DNA of 8,113 bases, taken from the NCBI GenBank assembly GCA_007131745.1, contig SLPX01000025.1, positions 1 through 8,113 of the forward strand. The letters are read 5' to 3'. A program made the position numbers and the translations under genes. This stretch comes from Myxococcales bacterium. Its GTDB lineage: Bacteria > Myxococcota > Polyangia > HGW-17 > SLPX01. The notes beneath the pieces were generated by a model. The model saw only the letters and a program-made list of their open reading frames with translations, did not search any database and was not told where the DNA came from. Below are positions 6,408-8,113 of the stretch, in pieces (the stretch's first letter is position 1; every line of letters starts with the position of its first letter).

Positions 6408-8113
6408 ATGACCGACACTAAATCCAAAGCGCCGTCCGAGGGCATACCCCCGGGCAAATCAGAAAAACTCGATGAAGGAACAATTCTCGGCGGGAGATAC
6501 CGGATAGAAAGAATGTTGGGGTGGGGAGGGCTCGGCCCGCTTTATCGCGCCCACGACAACAAGGAAAACGGTCCGGTAGCGATTAGAATTTTTTCCTCGG
6601 AGATCGCTTCGCAGCCGAACCTGGTGGAGCGAATCCGCGAAATCGCCGGAAAAATCTCCAGCATCGAGCACAAGAACATAATCCAGGTTTATGAAACAGG
6701 ATTCGATGAAAACCTTTTTTACATGGTTTCAGAATACCTTGACGGCCAACCCATGAGGGTTTTGCTGGAAAAAAAGGCGCGCGCGAAAAAGACGTTTACA
6801 TTGAAGGGGGCGTTCAACGTGGTGGCGCACCTGAGCAACGGGTTGAACCAATTCGAATCCATGTTCAGCCACGGCGCGTTGCATCCCCGCAACGTACTGG
6901 TCAGCAGGTCGGGACGAATCAAGGTTTCGGACACTGGTCTTTTATATGCACTGGCACCGATCGGAGACATCGTTCCATACCTGGCCGAGCAAGAATCCAG
7001 GTACGTGGCTCCGGAAGTGGTTGCAGATCCTCTTTCGACCGACGGCAAATCGGATGTGTATTCTATCGGGGTTTTGGTGGGAGAACTTCTGACCGGAATA
7101 TCACCCGACCAGAGTTTCAAGAACCCATCGGAAGTGGTGCCAGGCCTTCCCTCGAACATCGACATTGTCATCAACCGCTGCAGAAACATCGATCCCGGCG
7201 AAAGATACCTCTCGCCCATGGACATGAAGGAAGCGATGCTCGACGTCATCCAGGCCATGACCGAAAAGGACCAAGGACCGGCACAGGCGCAAGGCGCTGT
7301 TGCAGGAACCTCTGGAAAAGAAGCGGAATCGATCGGCATTGACATCGACATCGTTTCCGAACCTGCTGCGGGTTCAGCTTCGCCACCGCCGTTTAAACCC
7401 GGGCCGGGGTTCGCGCCCGGAGGCAATGTAGTTCATACACAACCCGGTCTCGCCGGCATACCTCCGGCACCGAACGAGCCGTTCCCTCCCATCAGTTCAG
7501 GCGAATTCGATCTTGCAAGCCTGGTGGAAGAAACCGCTTCAGAAGACGAAGAGCGTTACCTGATTCAGCAGGGAAAACTTGATTTCGGCCCGTTTTCAGC
7601 AAGAGAACTGAAAGTTCAGATCCGCATAGGTGAAGTCGGCGGCAATGACATGGTTGTCGACAATGTAACCGGCAACCGGGTCAAGGTGAAAGATCATCCC
7701 GAGTTGGGCAAGTATTTTCGCGGAGTGCAGCGTCACAAGGAACTTCAAAGACGCGCGGCCACCCAATCCGCAACCCAGGAATCCGAGAAACGTAAGAAAA
7801 AGGTCTTTTGGGGAGTAGGAGTGGGAGCCGCAGCAGTGGTGGGGCTTGTTGTAGGAGGCATCTTTTTGTACAAGGGCGTCCAAGCGGAAGAAACCGGCCC
7901 TGCAGCGCGGGATCGAAGCGAACTGCGTTATGAAACAAGCTGGGATGGAGAAGAGGAAACCGACACCGAGGGCAAGAAAACCGGAAAAAGAGGAAGAAGA
8001 AGAAGAAGGGGTGGAGGATGGAAAGGCGGACAGTGGGATGACAAGCAAGTCATAGATTTCGGCCGAGAGGGAGACATGGGGGGAGGCGAAACACTGTCCA
8101 GGGGTCAAATCCA
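6408..8113 (+). CDS. Membrane-anchored Ser/Thr protein kinase homologue, predicted pseudokinase, C-terminus beyond window
   Basis: The frame is open from ATG 6408 to the window edge (568 residues). Residues 28-284 are a Hanks-type kinase fold: glycine loop GWGGLG (38-43), EHKNII near 87, HGALHPRN (155-162), SDTG (174-177), VAPE (200-203), SDVYSIGVL (215-223) and an Arg in GERY near 266. The VAIK lysine is Arg60 (VAIR) and the HRD aspartate is Ala157, so phosphotransfer is probably lost; Asn162 and Asp175, the metal-binding positions, remain, so nucleotide may still bind. A Pro/Gly-rich linker (about 318-375) leads to a GYF_2-like domain (about 383-437, with GPFS at 394-397). Then come a positive stop KRKKK (461-465) and one membrane helix (466-488), which places the kinase part in the cytoplasm and the tail outside. 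The tail has an acidic patch (514-521) and an Arg/Gly tract (523-540), and the end GGGETLSRGQI resembles the entry to AgmX/PglI-type C-terminal domains. Its signalling role and partners are unknown. Confidence 0.85.
   Translation, partial: MTDTKSKAPSEGIPPGKSEKLDEGTILGGRYRIERMLGWGGLGPLYRAHDNKENGPVAIRIFSSEIASQPNLVERIREIAGKISSIEHKNIIQVYETGFDENLFYMVSEYLDGQPMRVLLEKKARAKKTFTLKGAFNVVAHLSNGLNQFESMFSHGALHPRNVLVSRSGRIKVSDTGLLYALAPIGDIVPYLAEQESRYVAPEVVADPLSTDGKSDVYSIGVLVGELLTGISPDQSFKNPSEVVPGLPSNIDIVINRCRNIDPGERYLSPMDMKEAMLDVIQAMTEKDQGPAQAQGAVAGTSGKEAESIGIDIDIVSEPAAGSASPPPFKPGPGFAPGGNVVHTQPGLAGIPPAPNEPFPPISSGEFDLASLVEETASEDEERYLIQQGKLDFGPFSARELKVQIRIGEVGGNDMVVDNVTGNRVKVKDHPELGKYFRGVQRHKELQRRAATQSATQESEKRKKKVFWGVGVGAAAVVGLVVGGIFLYKGVQAEETGPAARDRSELRYETSWDGEEETDTEGKKTGKRGRRRRRGGGWKGGQWDDKQVIDFGREGDMGGGETLSRGQI

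Noticed and set aside
6719..7426. Minus-strand open frame of 235 codons opposite the kinase-like gene (also 7596-8108)
   Set aside because: The plus strand here encodes a clear kinase fold, GYF_2-like domain and membrane helix in one frame; the minus-strand products are Ser/Pro-rich noise without a recognisable motif.

Overview
The window looks like a chromosomal segment from a proteobacterium of the former 'Deltaproteobacteria' (Myxococcota, Desulfobacterota or relatives). This is an inference. It rests mainly on the kinase-like protein at the right end, whose arrangement (kinase fold, GYF_2-like domain, one membrane span, low-complexity tail) is typical of such lineages. No rRNA, tRNA, CRISPR array, insertion sequence or origin is visible. 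No gene-free stretch exceeds about 300 bases.

Layout, left to right: (1) 1-173, plus strand, the C-terminal 56 residues of a MazF/PemK-type toxin or endoribonuclease that begins outside the window. (2) 294-662, plus strand, a small secreted lipocalin-like protein with a clear signal peptide and a strong ribosome binding site. (3) 719-5609 (possibly to 5657), minus strand, a tight three-gene operon transcribed right to left: a TetR/AcrR regulator, a periplasmic adaptor and an RND inner-membrane pump. Each junction is a 4-base start/stop overlap, and no outer-membrane factor is in view. A TTGACA promoter lies upstream, with a 6-bp-arm palindrome GTGACG-catt-CGTCAC at its predicted start point, the expected position for an autoregulatory TetR operator. 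(4) 5840-6247, minus strand, a single-domain TrmO/TsaA-type tRNA methyltransferase. (5) 6408-end, plus strand and divergent from trmO, a membrane-anchored protein-kinase homologue cut by the window edge.

The efflux cassette is a self-contained unit: the regulator is expected to sense a ligand and release the promoter, and the adaptor and pump then export substrates with a channel encoded elsewhere. The other genes have no obvious functional link to it.

The most notable gene is the kinase homologue. It keeps a glycine-rich loop, an Asp at the DFG position and the APE motif. It has Arg in place of the VAIK lysine and Ala in place of the catalytic HRD aspartate, so it is predicted to be a pseudokinase. 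It also carries a GYF_2-like domain, a transmembrane helix and an Arg/Gly-rich extracytoplasmic segment, and its last visible residues suggest an AgmX/PglI-like C-terminal domain beyond the edge. Other points worth checking are the operator and promoter, a 12-base word shared by the tetR and trmO upstream regions, a 9-base direct repeat at 31-base spacing over the trmO start, an acidic 50-residue tail on the pump and an Asp-to-Asn change in its proton relay.
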